Below the pieces are notes generated by a model that saw only the letters and a program-made list of their open reading frames with translations, did no database searches and was not told the DNA's origin. A stretch of 64,000 bases of DNA from Leishmania infantum JPCM5. Taxonomy: Eukaryota > Euglenozoa > Kinetoplastea > Trypanosomatida > Trypanosomatidae. The translations under genes and the position numbers were made by a program. The number at the start of each line of letters is the position of its first letter. The first letter of the stretch is position 1. Below are positions 10,369-20,902 of the stretch, one piece after another. The stretch lies in assembly GCF_000002875.2 (NCBI RefSeq), contig NC_009412.2, forward strand, positions 819,001 through 883,000, written 5' to 3'.

Positions 10369-12009
10369 TCACCAGTCCAATGTGGACGGAAGATCGTCAT
10401 CGGGCTTGCGCGAGTCGGGCCTGCGAGGCATGAACTCGCGTGAACCGCCTCGATCGCTGCGGCGGCGGCCGAACCCACTGTTGTTCTCCCTTCTGGAGAA
10501 ACCTCCTCGATCAACCCGCCTGAAGCGCTGCCTCTGCTGCTGCATCCGATGCTGGTAGCTCTCGGCGAGCTGCATCAACTCCTTTGGGGCAGTGGCATGG
10601 CAGCGAGTCAAGTAGTTGACGAGTTCTGTTGCGAGACCACCATCCTCTTCGCCAAGGAATGTGTAAGCGGTGCCGGTGCGACCGGCGCGGCCGGTGCGGC
10701 CGATGCGATGGCAATAGCTGTCAATCGTTTTTGGAGCCTGAAAGTTCACCACGCACGTTACATCAGGAATGTCTAGACCTCGAGAAGCAACATCGGTCGC
10801 GACGAGAAGGCGAATGTGGTTGTTCTTGAACATGCTCATGACCCTGTCCCGCTGCCGCTGCGACAGACCGCCGTGAATTGTCCCTACGTAGCGTGTATCG
10901 ATTCCTAGCCGGTGGCTGAAAGCCCTGGCTGTGTTTTCCGTATCCGCCTGGCGCTCCACAAAGATGATGAGCTTGTCCTTGTTGTCGTCGATGGTCCCAT
11001 CCTCGACCAACGACCCAAGCTTCTCAATGCGCTCTGTGAAGGTTCTGCAGAAGATGAGCTCTTGCTTGATGTGCTCATTCACTTGAAGCCCCGCGCCGGC
11101 CGTACCGGCTCGAATCAAAACACGATCGTCCGATAGATATTTGCGCGCCATCTCTTGCACCGACTCTGGCCACGTCGCCGACCACATCATCGTCTGCGGG
11201 TGTGAAGCTGAGCCAAGGTAGGCCATAATCTCATCCAAGTGAACCTGGAACCCCATGTCGAGAAGGCGATCTGCTTCGTCAAAGACCAGAAACGACAGAT
11301 TACGGATGGACACGTCGCCGCCGTCGAGAAAGTCCTTGAGTCGTCCTGGACAAGCAACGAGAGCGTCACAGCCGTTGCGAAGACGGCGGGCCTGTAGATC
11401 GCGCGGGGCACCACCGTAGGCCTCGCAGACGCGCACCTGCCCACATCCGAGGTTCTGAAATACCTTCGTGGTTTGTTGCACCAACTCCCGCGTGGGAGCT
11501 AGAACCAGAACAGACGGCGTCCCATCGGGGTTGGGCTTGAACCCCGCCAGGGCTGGAACCGCGAACGCCACCGTCTTTCCCGAGCCTGTTGGTGCAAGTC
11601 CGATAACATCGTGACCGTCGGCCAGCAAAGGTATTGTGAACTTCTGAATGTCAGTCGTGGAAGGGTACTTGAGCGTCTTCAACCCCTCCGCCAGCCATCG
11701 CGGTGCATCGCGCAACTCTTCAAATGAGTTTAGCGGGGTGACGTCGACACGATCACCATTGCCGTCCGTGATAGAGACGTCGTGCTCTGTTGACACTGCA
11801 GACGCGTTTGTCTTCGGTGGCGCATGCGGGTCGCCGATATTCGAGCTCGTTGCGGGGGCCGATCCCTCGTAAGCAGCACTAATCACAGAGAAGCAGCGCA
11901 CCCTGTTCATCAGGGGCAAAAGAGTCGGGTGAGCCCGAAAAGGCACCACCCTGCACTGTGCGGCACCCCATCTGCCCAACAAAGCACTTGCAAAACGCTG
12001 CATCTGCAC
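10369..12009 (-). CDS. Mitochondrial-type DEAD-box RNA helicase
   Basis: The 546-residue protein has all the helicase motifs in order: Q-motif region near 115-125, APTGSGKT (139-146), PTREL (about 172-176), TGS/PGR-type PGRLKDFL (about 221-228), DEAD (244-247), SAT (about 277-279), VATDVASRGLDIPDV and HRIGRTGRAGRTG. The tail is rich in Arg, Gly and Ser (RGGFSRRENN, RRSDRGGSREF), suited to RNA binding. The first 45 residues (MQMQRFASALLGRWGAAQCR...) are basic and acid-free, typical of a mitochondrial presequence. In trypanosomatids the mitochondrial DEAD-box helicase mHel61p/KREH1 of U-insertion/deletion editing is the obvious candidate orthologue, but this is an inference from length, targeting and family. 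A SIDER copy lies in its 3'UTR. Confidence 0.9.
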   Translation of the reverse strand: MQMQRFASALLGRWGAAQCRVVPFRAHPTLLPLMNRVRCFSVISAAYEGSAPATSSNIGDPHAPPKTNASAVSTEHDVSITDGNGDRVDVTPLNSFEELRDAPRWLAEGLKTLKYPSTTDIQKFTIPLLADGHDVIGLAPTGSGKTVAFAVPALAGFKPNPDGTPSVLVLAPTRELVQQTTKVFQNLGCGQVRVCEAYGGAPRDLQARRLRNGCDALVACPGRLKDFLDGGDVSIRNLSFLVFDEADRLLDMGFQVHLDEIMAYLGSASHPQTMMWSATWPESVQEMARKYLSDDRVLIRAGTAGAGLQVNEHIKQELIFCRTFTERIEKLGSLVEDGTIDDNKDKLIIFVERQADTENTARAFSHRLGIDTRYVGTIHGGLSQRQRDRVMSMFKNNHIRLLVATDVASRGLDIPDVTCVVNFQAPKTIDSYCHRIGRTGRAGRTGTAYTFLGEEDGGLATELVNYLTRCHATAPKELMQLAESYQHRMQQQRQRFRRVDRGGFSRRENNSGFGRRRSDRGGSREFMPRRPDSRKPDDDLPSTLDW

Positions 12010-12474
12010 AACTGACTCTTAACAGCACCGGAGATCACAGTTACGGGGGGTGCAACGGTACGAAACAGCGATTTGAAGCGAAAATGAAAGCATTCTAATA
12101 TCGGAGGTACACAGTGTGGTGGGAAATTTTGAGAAAGATGACATGGACGTTAAATCAAAAAACGCGTCGCATTGTTGATAGAAAGCCCGCGGGACGCCAC
12201 GACATTACTGCAGGTAGAACTGCAGCACCCTGAAGACATGCAGGGTCGGCTAGGAGAGCGCAACGCTGATCTGCCTTGACGTTTCTCAGGGCAAAATCGC
12301 TCTCTGGAGCGATGTGTGCCGATGGCCTCGAGCTACATGTTGCGTCTTTGTGCTGTGCTTTGAGAAATGTATACAAAGCCATGGTACGCAGTCTATGAGC
12401 CAGTCAGTAAAAAGATATGCAGAGATCCACGGCGAAACAATACACAAAGCGATACAGGCAATGCAAAAAGTCAG
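12010..12474. other. Intercistronic spacer
   Basis: No gene is seen. It holds the CEP76 3'UTR and the 5' processing zone of the helicase gene (minus strand). Confidence 0.55.
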
Positions 12475-14382
12475 CTATGAAATGCTGGCTGCACTGTAGT
12501 TTACCGCAATCATCACCCAAACAGAGAAGACACGTTCTGGGAAGCAGAATACCTTGGCGCGCACTCCAAATTTGGCGCTGTCCACCACCGTATCCAAAAT
12601 CTCTCTTCCCACGGAAGCAGCGCGCACAACGTCCATAACGCTGCCGGCGTCGAGGTACGAAACGTTCAGCGGAATAGCCTTGAACGTTTTCCCCACCCCT
12701 AGGGTGCCCTTCACAGATTCTTGAAAAAGGGCGAAACTCTGGGCGCCGCCCTCACTCTGCTGACGTTCGTACAGTAGCAGCGCCTGCGACAGCACGTACG
12801 AAACCGTGTCGTCATACGTCGTCACCACACCAAAGGAGTCGCGGTACGTCGAAATCGCCGCCCTCAGCTGAATCTCCAGTGAGCGCTCGATCGGCGACGC
12901 AGCGACAGTTTCAAACAAGAGTGGTGCAGAAGGGTACCTTGGCACCATTCTCAGTTTCAGCACGTTCAGTGGCTTCCAGAGTTCTTCATTGTAGCACTCA
13001 AACGATGTGGTAGCGATGTTGTTCGAGGCTTGGCAATTGGCAAAAAAAGATTTGTTGTTGAACATGCAGTCAACGGTAGCGAATGTATCCTGCTCACTCG
13101 GCGAAGACCGCTCACCTGACGTGGGGTTCCACACCGTGACCTTGGCTGAGCCACGCGCATCGATAGACCTGGAGACGACAAAAACCCCGACTTCGCCGTT
13201 GTGGCAAGACCCAAGAGCGCAGTAAGCATCGATACCAAACCCCAGTAAAAGAGAGCAAAGAAGGGCAGCGTGGTTGCAGTGGTAGCCTTGCCTCTGCGAA
13301 AGAAAAATAAAAGGCGATAGCCAGCTACTTTCTTCAAGGCTCAACGCCCCTATGGAGCCGGTGCCCTCGGCAGTGACGCGCAGCAGCGAGACAAAACGCG
13401 CGGCATCCTGCGGTGAGTCGAGGCCGAACTCTGCTTGTATTGGCGAAACGAAGTGGGTCAGTGGCACCATCCTTCCAGTTGACGTGGATGCAAATAGTCG
13501 TACCTTTCGATCTTTGTGTGTGGGGCGTAAACCCTGATACTCTGACCACCATCGCCGAGAGTACACGAGGAACTCGCGGTCAGCGTTGGTGACGGCAATA
13601 CGCTGCTGCTCCACACGCGACACAATATCCTCCTCCTTGTACCGAATGCGCTTTTTCGACACCAACTCGAGCTGTAGATCTACAATACCTGCTGGTACCC
13701 CAGCGTTTCTGCCACAGAGTTCCACCGTGAGCCCTAGGTAACCGCTTTTTAGGACCTTTCTCCATTCTATGATATTCTCTCCCAGCAGCTCAGCGACGTT
13801 GAGCTGTGAATCTTCTCGCAGGACGGCAATGTGAAAAGGGGTTGAGACTTCGATAAGATCCGCCTCGCCAAACCCGAACCCAGTGGCGTCCACTTCAAAG
13901 AGAAACTCTTCATCAAACTTTGGTTCGGCAGAGCACGGCTTTACTGCAGAGCGGAACCTCTGGTTACCAAAGTGAGCAGCGAAGACGACAGAACGCTTGC
14001 TCACAGTCGAGGGGGCTAGGTCGAGGTTGTCTACAAAAGCGCGCCCGCCATTCACTCGAACAAGAAGGTAGTGCCGGCCATCACTCGGTACGGTGATGGA
14101 AGGTACCGCGCCTACAGTAGAACGAGACTGAATTTGGCTGACAAGCTCCTGTAATATTCCTTTTTCTTTCACAATTCGCATGATGGCGCTTGGGTTTTCG
14201 CTGGAGACGGCCTCATCGCCGTGCTCTGAGACATACGTATCAACAATGTCGCGTATAGAGTCGTAAACACCGGTCTCCTGTAGGAATGAGTGAATTGCGG
14301 ACTTCATCGATTTCAAATGCTCAGGTGATACCTGGCTAGATCCTTGTAGTGAATCCATTGTCAGCTTTTCCTTTGAGCTCAC
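12475..14382 (-). CDS. CEP76: CEP76-like centrosomal protein
   Basis: The 635-residue protein follows the CEP76 plan, and animal CEP76 is of similar length (about 660). An N-terminal helical block (about 20-85: KSMKSAIHSFLQETGVYDSI, AIMRIVKEKGILQELV) is followed by a C2-type domain (about 100-245). A transglutaminase/peptidase-like domain lies around 355-480, containing GYHCNHAALLCSLLLGFGID, then TVDCMFNNKSFFANCQAS and ELWKPLN, which line up well with the CEP76 core. CEP76 limits centriole reduplication in animal cells. In a flagellate it would be expected at the basal body, which is inference. Whether the Cys/His pair is catalytic is unknown. The first Met is retained because the N-terminal helix matches the family start. 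Confidence 0.88.
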   Translation of the reverse strand: MSSKEKLTMDSLQGSSQVSPEHLKSMKSAIHSFLQETGVYDSIRDIVDTYVSEHGDEAVSSENPSAIMRIVKEKGILQELVSQIQSRSTVGAVPSITVPSDGRHYLLVRVNGGRAFVDNLDLAPSTVSKRSVVFAAHFGNQRFRSAVKPCSAEPKFDEEFLFEVDATGFGFGEADLIEVSTPFHIAVLREDSQLNVAELLGENIIEWRKVLKSGYLGLTVELCGRNAGVPAGIVDLQLELVSKKRIRYKEEDIVSRVEQQRIAVTNADREFLVYSRRWWSEYQGLRPTHKDRKVRLFASTSTGRMVPLTHFVSPIQAEFGLDSPQDAARFVSLLRVTAEGTGSIGALSLEESSWLSPFIFLSQRQGYHCNHAALLCSLLLGFGIDAYCALGSCHNGEVGVFVVSRSIDARGSAKVTVWNPTSGERSSPSEQDTFATVDCMFNNKSFFANCQASNNIATTSFECYNEELWKPLNVLKLRMVPRYPSAPLLFETVAASPIERSLEIQLRAAISTYRDSFGVVTTYDDTVSYVLSQALLLYERQQSEGGAQSFALFQESVKGTLGVGKTFKAIPLNVSYLDAGSVMDVVRAASVGREILDTVVDSAKFGVRAKVFCFPERVFSVWVMIAVNYSAASIS

Positions 14383-14619
14383 TCTATGCGATCCAGGTCA
14401 TTGGCAAAAACAGCATGTGTCAAGATACATATAATGGAAGCGATGAAAAGCATGGGCAGATGCAGAAGCGATCGGGGTTTTCTTACAATGATAAGCGAAA
14501 AGGAGCGACTTTATAACGCATTCGAAACACTGTGTCCAAGGCTATACTCTTATGCTGATTAAGAAGAAGCACGGCTCATGAATCAAACCGGCACCAGTAG
14601 TAGTTTTCTTTTCTGATCT

Positions 14620-15048
14620 TCAATCCTCATCATACTGCGCACGCGCGATAAACAAAGCATAGTTCATAAGCATCAAAAGCAACGAGTGTACCAACAGCGC
14701 CGCCCCTGGCCAGGCAACTCCTTTGTTTCCGTAGGGATCAACCGTCTTCCATATGGAAAGGCAGATGGACGTGAAGAGAAGAAGTGCTCCCACAAAGAAC
14801 ATGCTTTTAGCCTTTTTAATACCGTCATCGTCGTCGTCCAAGTCACTGTCTGTGCCCAGGATATACACGGGCTTCACAAGCGACAAAACGAAGGTACCAA
14901 GCAGCGCGACCAGTGTGGGTAGCCACATGAGAAAGTTGTAGGGGAGCTTGGCCTTGCTTGCCATCACAGCTCCATCCATAAAGACGAGCAAGGCGCACCC
15001 GAATACGCCCCCGGAGGCGATGATGATTGTAGATCGGTGGCGACTCAT
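14620..15048 (-). CDS. TMEM50/UPF0220 four-pass membrane protein
   Basis: The 142-residue protein has four hydrophobic segments: about 7-27 (TIIIASGGVFGCALLVFMDG), 37-60 (NFLMWLPTLVALLGTFVLSL), 80-98 (SMFFVGALLLFTSICLSIW) and 111-134 (AWPGAALLVHSLLLMLMNYA). An acidic loop DLDDDDDG sits between the second and third. The pattern, size and Trp-containing loop after helix 3 fit the UPF0220 family (animal TMEM50A/B, yeast Vps68), proteins of ER and endosomal membranes without a known biochemical reaction. The neighbours (GDPD upstream, CEP76 downstream) give no functional link. Confidence 0.8.
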   Translation of the reverse strand: MSRHRSTIIIASGGVFGCALLVFMDGAVMASKAKLPYNFLMWLPTLVALLGTFVLSLVKPVYILGTDSDLDDDDDGIKKAKSMFFVGALLLFTSICLSIWKTVDPYGNKGVAWPGAALLVHSLLLMLMNYALFIARAQYDED

Positions 15049-15336
15049 TTTAATTGCTTCCTATGTAAAGCTGACAGCAAAGCAAAAAAAGGAAGGAGGT
15101 GGGTAAAGCGTTGGCCTCAAGGACTTCGAGAGCGTTTGAGCCGGCCGAGAAGCATGAAAAACTCAAAACTGCAAGCGCCTTTCAGAGCGGCATATGTATC
15201 TATCACTCTGGAGGCAGCCCTTTTCGTGTTTTCTGCGCACAACTGCTTCGCGATGCGCTTTCGGCCTTCCCGTAAATATTGTGGGATTGAAGTGGTATTT
15301 AAGGTGCAAACGCTATCAGCTTGGAAAAGAGAAAAA

Positions 15337-16386
15337 CTAACCAACTAGCACGTTCAACCGAGCCACTCTCTTGTTCGCATCTATTAGCTGGCGGAGTTTG
15401 ATGGGATCGTCAGACATCAGGCCGTTTAGGGGCCACTGAATCCCTTGCAAAATGTCAACCTCGTCGTTCAGGTTCCACCCAATCACAGCGACGCCTCGGC
15501 TCTGGAGGTACCTCCACAGCAACGGTGAAGAGAAAAGAAATGCACCCACAGCAGCAACGACTCTTCCATATTCCCTTGCGGCATCGTTCTTCATGGTGCT
15601 TGTAAAAACCGGAATCGAGAAAACATCATAGTTTACGGAGAAGTAAGGCAGTAGCCCCGTGTAAAAGAGGAGGTACGTCTGGAAAAAATCACGAGGCCCC
15701 CCAAAAATCCGGTACCGTTTCCGAATTTCGGGCTCCCTCTCCGCAAAGTACTCGTTGATGAACTGTCGGTTCTTCGGTCGGCTGCTTCCCACGAAAGTGA
15801 TGCTTTCGCGTCCGTGCGCGGCAAGCAGGTTTAGAACTAAAGCGACAAAATCTTTGCTTTCATCCTTGATGTCAATGTGCAGCGGCATAGAGGGGAACTT
15901 CTTGAGCACTTCACTCAAGAGGCAAATTCTGGTAGTGTCATCAACGGGGACGCTGTCAGACGCCTCGTACTGCTTGATGTCGCGAGTGGCAAACTCCAAC
16001 TCAATAGTTCTCTTGCATTGAGGAAGTGTTTTGGAAGGGTTCTTGCCGACCACCAACTCTGAAATCGTCACCCCCGCGTACTTTGGGCCGCATGTGCGTT
16101 CAAGTGTGCGGTCATGGCACACGACAATTTGCCCATCCTTCGATTCCCTGACATCCAGCTCGATCATGTCACAAAGCCCAACCTTGGCAGCCTGCATAAA
16201 TGTGTACATTGTGTTTTCCGGACCCAAGAGGGAACCACCGCGGTGAGCAATCTTGGTTATAGGGTATGAAAACTTCTTTTCCAAGAGGGATTTCTGCTTT
16301 TTGCTACGTACTGCCATCTGGAGCAAGCAAACAGAAACGGCAATATAGGCTCCAGCTGACAGAGCGACGATTGAAAGCAAGCGCAT
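15337..16386 (-). CDS. Glycerophosphodiester phosphodiesterase family protein
   Basis: The 349-residue protein has an N-terminal membrane anchor (about 4-25, LSIVALSAGAYIAVSVCLLQ) followed by a GDPD domain. Catalytic and metal-site motifs are present: KIAHRGGSLLGPENTMYTF (about 46-64), MIELDVRESKDGQIVVCHDR (about 74-93), and LHIDIKD later, with IGWNLNDEVD and GLMSDDP near the end of the barrel. The anchor plus domain layout resembles animal GDPD1/GDPD3 (GDE4/GDE7), which act as lysophospholipase D enzymes, so the substrate may be lysophospholipids rather than glycerophosphodiesters. This is inferred from architecture. It is the first gene of the minus-strand unit, next to the strand-switch region. 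Confidence 0.9.
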   Translation of the reverse strand: MRLLSIVALSAGAYIAVSVCLLQMAVRSKKQKSLLEKKFSYPITKIAHRGGSLLGPENTMYTFMQAAKVGLCDMIELDVRESKDGQIVVCHDRTLERTCGPKYAGVTISELVVGKNPSKTLPQCKRTIELEFATRDIKQYEASDSVPVDDTTRICLLSEVLKKFPSMPLHIDIKDESKDFVALVLNLLAAHGRESITFVGSSRPKNRQFINEYFAEREPEIRKRYRIFGGPRDFFQTYLLFYTGLLPYFSVNYDVFSIPVFTSTMKNDAAREYGRVVAAVGAFLFSSPLLWRYLQSRGVAVIGWNLNDEVDILQGIQWPLNGLMSDDPIKLRQLIDANKRVARLNVLVG

Positions 16387-17767
16387 CGGAACCTACTAGA
16401 GTGTTAGCTCTTTCGAGGCGCACAAGCAAGCAGACATGAGAAACAACTAAAGTAAGGAGGAGTAAGAAGCCATTATGCAGTGCGCCACAGAGATAACAGG
16501 TCCAGAAAGAACAGAAAAAAAAAGGCACCGCCGACAATCAAGACTCGACGGACAATGCCAGAAGCAGCCATTCCCCGTTCGCAACGGCAGCTCCCACGCC
16601 GCCTTGCCGCATTCGACGCTGCTTTGATCGGCGAGCACACAGTGATCAGCTTCACCTTCTTTTGGCATTCACCAAAAACTAAACGTTCATTATAGATCAC
16701 CACTGAAACCCTGATAGCTGCGAATAAAGCACACTTCTATCCCCATCCAAACCGTGTTGAAGGAGATACTGGTGGCCCCACTGAAGTGCTGCGCCAACCC
16801 AAGGGCCCTCACATGAAAAGTAAGCGAGAGAAACGCATGAAGGAGAAAAGGTGCAGTAGCCTGACACTTCTTCAGCCCCCCCCCCTCGACCAAAATGCAG
16901 CGGTGGCGGTAAACCAACAACCAAGACAGAGAGCTCGTCACTTCTCCACGCACTGGCACGCAGAGAAACCATTCACAAACCAGAAGGTTACTCTAAGCCT
17001 ACTTCGCCAGTTATTCAGTTTCACCGAACAAGGAGCGGTGAAAAAATAAGCACTGGTTACCTCCATGCAGACATTTAAGAGAAACCAACCCACCAATGAT
17101 ATCCCCCCCCGCGCAGCCACGCCGCAACCTCCCGCGGCCATCCCGACGCGACCCTCAATGATAAGGGCCGCCCACCCCAGGCAAAAAGGCCGCGAAGAGA
17201 CCCTTTTATTCATCCTTTCCCTCTCGCACCTTTCCGGCACCAGATTATCCGCGAACACAGCTGATTCTCACTTTAAAAGCCGACGCACAGAGAGCCAGTC
17301 AACATTTTTTTTTCAAAAGGTTCTTTTAAATGTAGGAAAAACACTTTAACCCGCAAAAGCACCCCACCCCGTCACCCGAGAGACATCCACCACCAAACCA
17401 AAACGCGAAAAAGAGCACACCAACGTTTCATACCGCCAGAAGTCTGCAGACACCGTCGCCATCAAAACCATTTTCACAGAAAGCACATCATGTGCCACTT
17501 TACCGCACGCAACTACATTTTCTTATACTTGCAAACACAATTCACACACATTTTTTTATCCGCTCTGTCCTGGGTGCGAAACAGAAAGGACGCCACCCTT
17601 TTCAAAAAAAGAAGCAGCCCACCTGTGCACCCCCGCCAAAAAAGTCACCCGAGGGCCCAGCAGAGAGACAGCAAACACCCGTTTACCCCACCAGCCGTCT
17701 TCAAATTTTCAACTTCAAAAGCAGAACAGTACTTACTTTCATCACACAAAGAGCCCCACAAAAACAC

Positions 17768-18210
17768 TGAGCTGAACTCGTCTCCGCCCGGCCGGTCACA
17801 GGCCCCGTCGCGCGGCGCGAGACAGCCGTAGGCACACGAGGTGCAGCAATGCCCAGACCCGGTCATCGGTGCATGGCTTCTGCCTCGAACCTTACCCAAC
17901 CCCGCCCCACAGGTCGCCCCACAGCCACGCACATTATGCTGGCCATCACCCGGGGCATCCCTCTCGGGGGGCCCAGACTCACCCCGCCCCCAGTGGGCAG
18001 TGAGGGCCGGGGGTGGGACGCGTTCGAGTCACGCCGACACTCCGCCCATCCTGTGGATGGCGAAAACGTGTGCGCGGCCGCGGGTCGCTCCGGCGCCACG
18101 CCGTCCAGCACCAGACACTGCGGGCATCGGCAGTGATACATCGCTCTGACGTCCCTACGTCACGCGCACCTGACCCTGTCACCACCAGAGGTGGTTGTGC
18201 TTTGGCTTCA
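17768..18210 (-). mobile_element. SIDER-like retroposon, copy 2 (truncated)
   Basis: This copy is nearly identical to copies 1, 3 and 4 from the GACGAG/CCGGCCGG 3' region to the GGTGGTTGTGC block. Similarity stops about 18200, so the 5' hallmark (about 100 bp) is missing, and on the 3' side it diverges after GAGTTCAGCTC. Its G run is only six bases and is followed by CCCAGACTC, as in copy 3. It sits where the strand composition of the switch region reverses. Confidence 0.85.
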
Positions 18211-20561
18211 ATGAGAAATTGAGAGGTTTCAGAAGAGTAAGGACAAATTATATGGATGCAGATTGCTCCGTGCGAAAGTGGTCTGGACTTTTCTGTTTGC
18301 GCCCGGAGTGGTTTCAGGAGCGGTGAAGTACTTGGCGCAAAGGATGATTATGACAGTTGAAAGCGAGAGATTGTTGTGCGAGTTGCGTCTTTTCCTTACA
18401 GAGTGCCGGCTTGCTAGCCAAAAAGAAATACGGTGTGGGCGCGGGTTTTGCTTTTTGTGCAATAAGAAAAAAGCTCCGATGATCTTTTGTGTTTTGCAAT
18501 TTATAAAAATGGGATGATGGCAGCTTCGAGACCAGTTTTTTTTACCACGGTAAAAGAAAGGAGTAAAGGCTGCGATATAGCTGCTGCTGCGCCTGAAAAA
18601 GTTTTTGGTATCAGTGGCGTTGTGTCCACTGAGTTTTTTTTTTTAAGATGAATGTAGGCATAAGTTTTTAGGTGAAAAACTTGTGCCGCGCTTGCGTTTG
18701 GTGTGTGCTGTTTTTCTGGGCGTCTTTTTTCTGGGCCTTTTTTTCGTGCAAAAAAGGTTGGCTGCACAATGGAAGTTTTCGCTTAGAAGCCCAAAAAAGG
18801 TATTTTTCGAGGCGCCAGTTTTATAGGAGGGGCGAATTGTTGGTCCGCCGTAGGGTAAGGGACGCACTTTTTTGATGGTGGTTAGGAAACCAACCTTGCG
18901 GGGCGTGCTCGCCGCTGGTAAAGGGTAAACGCCTCGTTGTGCTCAAAGAAAACGTTTGCAATATTCATTATTTTTTTTTTGAGATGATGGCCAGGTTGAT
19001 CTTTTTGGCGGAAATATATATATATCGATTCTGTTAAGGTGTTGGTGCGGCCGTTGGCGGGCCTGTGGCGCTGGGCTGGCGCTTGCTCTCCGGGCGGGCC
19101 GTGGGTTTTCGGACGGGCGCCGCGTCGTCTGACTTGTGGTTGGGGGTAAAGTTTTTTACCGGAAGCTGAAGTGTGTGCTATTGCGTTTTGTCTCGAGGGT
19201 CATTTGCATTTGGGGTTACAGAAAAATTTTTTTTATCCGTTGGTAAGGCTAATGCCGTCCGCAAGGTCATTATGTGGCGCAGGTATGGCTTCTTTAAATG
19301 CCCAAATTGTGTGTGTCAAGGCGTGGTGGTGGGGGGTTCAAAGGACAACATCTGGGCCAGAGGCTTGGTGCCAGCCACCTGTGCTTGACGGGGTGCGTCA
19401 AATGGTTAATATGGCTATTCTTTAAGTGGGCTTCCTTTGGGAAAAGGAAAACTGCGTGGCGAAAGGGGTGGGGGTGGGGCCGCTCTCGCTGGCCGCGCCG
19501 GCGCGTACGAAGAAGGCCAAAACGAAAAAATGACGAGCTGCAGCTGTCTTGAAGGGGGGCTTCGCAGGACGAATGGGACCCTTTTCCGCTTTGGTGCTTT
19601 TCCCCGGGCGTCGGGGCTGCTTTCTAGAGGAAGCCCGGCTTTTTTTTTTGCCGCGTTGGGGTTCGGGCCGCTTTGGGGTCTCTGCCGGCCTGGTTTGGGC
19701 CCCCGGGGTGCGTGGGGGGGGGGTTAACGGGCGGCGGCCCCTAGGCGCGCGGGCTGGCGCGAACCAGAGGGCGCCCCGGGGAGGCGGCGCATTCCCAACG
19801 AGGATGCGAGAAACCCCGAAAGGGCTTTGGCTGCTAGGGGGGGGGGGGTGAAAAAGCGTTGTTGGAAGAAGGAAGCGAGTAGCAAAGTTTTCTTAGTAGT
19901 TTCGCTGGAAGCAAGGAGCAACGGAGTGCATAAGATGTGTGGTGGGATTCTTGGGTGTTGGGCATTCGTGTGGGGTGAGGGGGGGGATGTGAAATGGCGA
20001 GATGCTAAGGGTTTTTTTTTCAGTACTTTGGTGGAATGACTGGCAGGAGTAGTTCGCAGAAAATCGTCGGTCGGGTCTCAGGAGGTGAAAGAAGAGAGAG
20101 CACGCTGCGTACTATGAGCTCAAAACGCCAGGTTTGTCAAATGCGGTATAGCAAGAACCGGCAGGCTCTTTCAGACTGCGAGGAACGACGTGCAAGCGGT
20201 TTAGGTGTTTGAGTACGGCGATGTACGTGCTCATGCGTCGAGGCTTCGGTCACTATCTCAGCAAACGAGCAAGAGCCACTGAAATGCTTCATCATGCACG
20301 CGCTTGAGTTTCAGAGCGCCCCAAGGTTGCGCGCCCCTCGAAGCCCACGATGTGCGCCAATCCAAGACACTTGGGGAAGCGCTAACTACCACCAGCTGCG
20401 ATTTTGGCTTGGATAGGCTTTTGTTCCGCTGATTTGGTCTGTGCAAGAAATATCACATACTTCAGTCATTGGAAGAAGGAAGTGCTTGATAATTAGTACG
20501 AGCGTCTTTGAACTTTACAGCTTATTCTTCCCAACATGTTTCCTCGAGTCTGAGTAAACTA

Positions 20562-20604
20562 ATATATATATATATATATGTATGCATATATATATATATA
20601 TATA
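20562..20604. repeat. TA dinucleotide repeat
   Basis: Two alternating AT tracts are separated by GTATGC about 300 bp before the cullin 1 start codon. This is simple sequence of unknown role near the edge of the strand-switch region. Confidence 0.8.
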
Positions 20605-20902
20605 AGGAGCACCACTTCATAACGCGAAACGGAGATGTAGGCCTCTGCTCTAGAGCGATTGGTGTGACCATGGCTCTTTTCGCGTGAAAAAAAAATCACG
20701 AACCTTTCATTTTCCACCGCTGTGTGCTTTGCTCTTTCTATTTCATTCAATTCGATGCACGCTTTTGTTTTCGATTCACTCTCTGCTCCTAGCGCATCAT
20801 GCTTTGGCGCCCTTGATTCCGAGGCAGCTCCGCACACTCGGAACATCGATTTACACATTATTTTGTCGAAAAGTATATTCCAAACAGTCTCAGTTTTGGT
20901 AT

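Larger units (their letters stand above)
16387..20902. promoter_or_regulatory. Divergent strand-switch region, probable Pol II start zone
   Basis: About 4.5 kb has no credible gene between the first minus-strand gene (GDPD) and the first plus-strand gene (cullin 1). In trypanosomatids such divergent switches are where polycistronic transcription begins in both directions. The plus strand is C/A-rich from about 16780 to 17760 (C10 at 16876-16885, C8 at 17103-17110) and becomes G/T-rich from about 18240 to 20040 (G10 at 19714-19723, G12 at 19837-19848, G8 at 19979-19986). Each direction is therefore GT-rich on its own coding strand. GT-rich sequence is known to drive directional Pol II initiation in T. 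brucei. No TATA-like or tRNA element was found. Confidence 0.75.

Noticed and set aside
19171..19851. Overlapping Gly/Trp-rich frames in the strand-switch region
   Set aside because: Products of G-rich tracts; no start context or domain.
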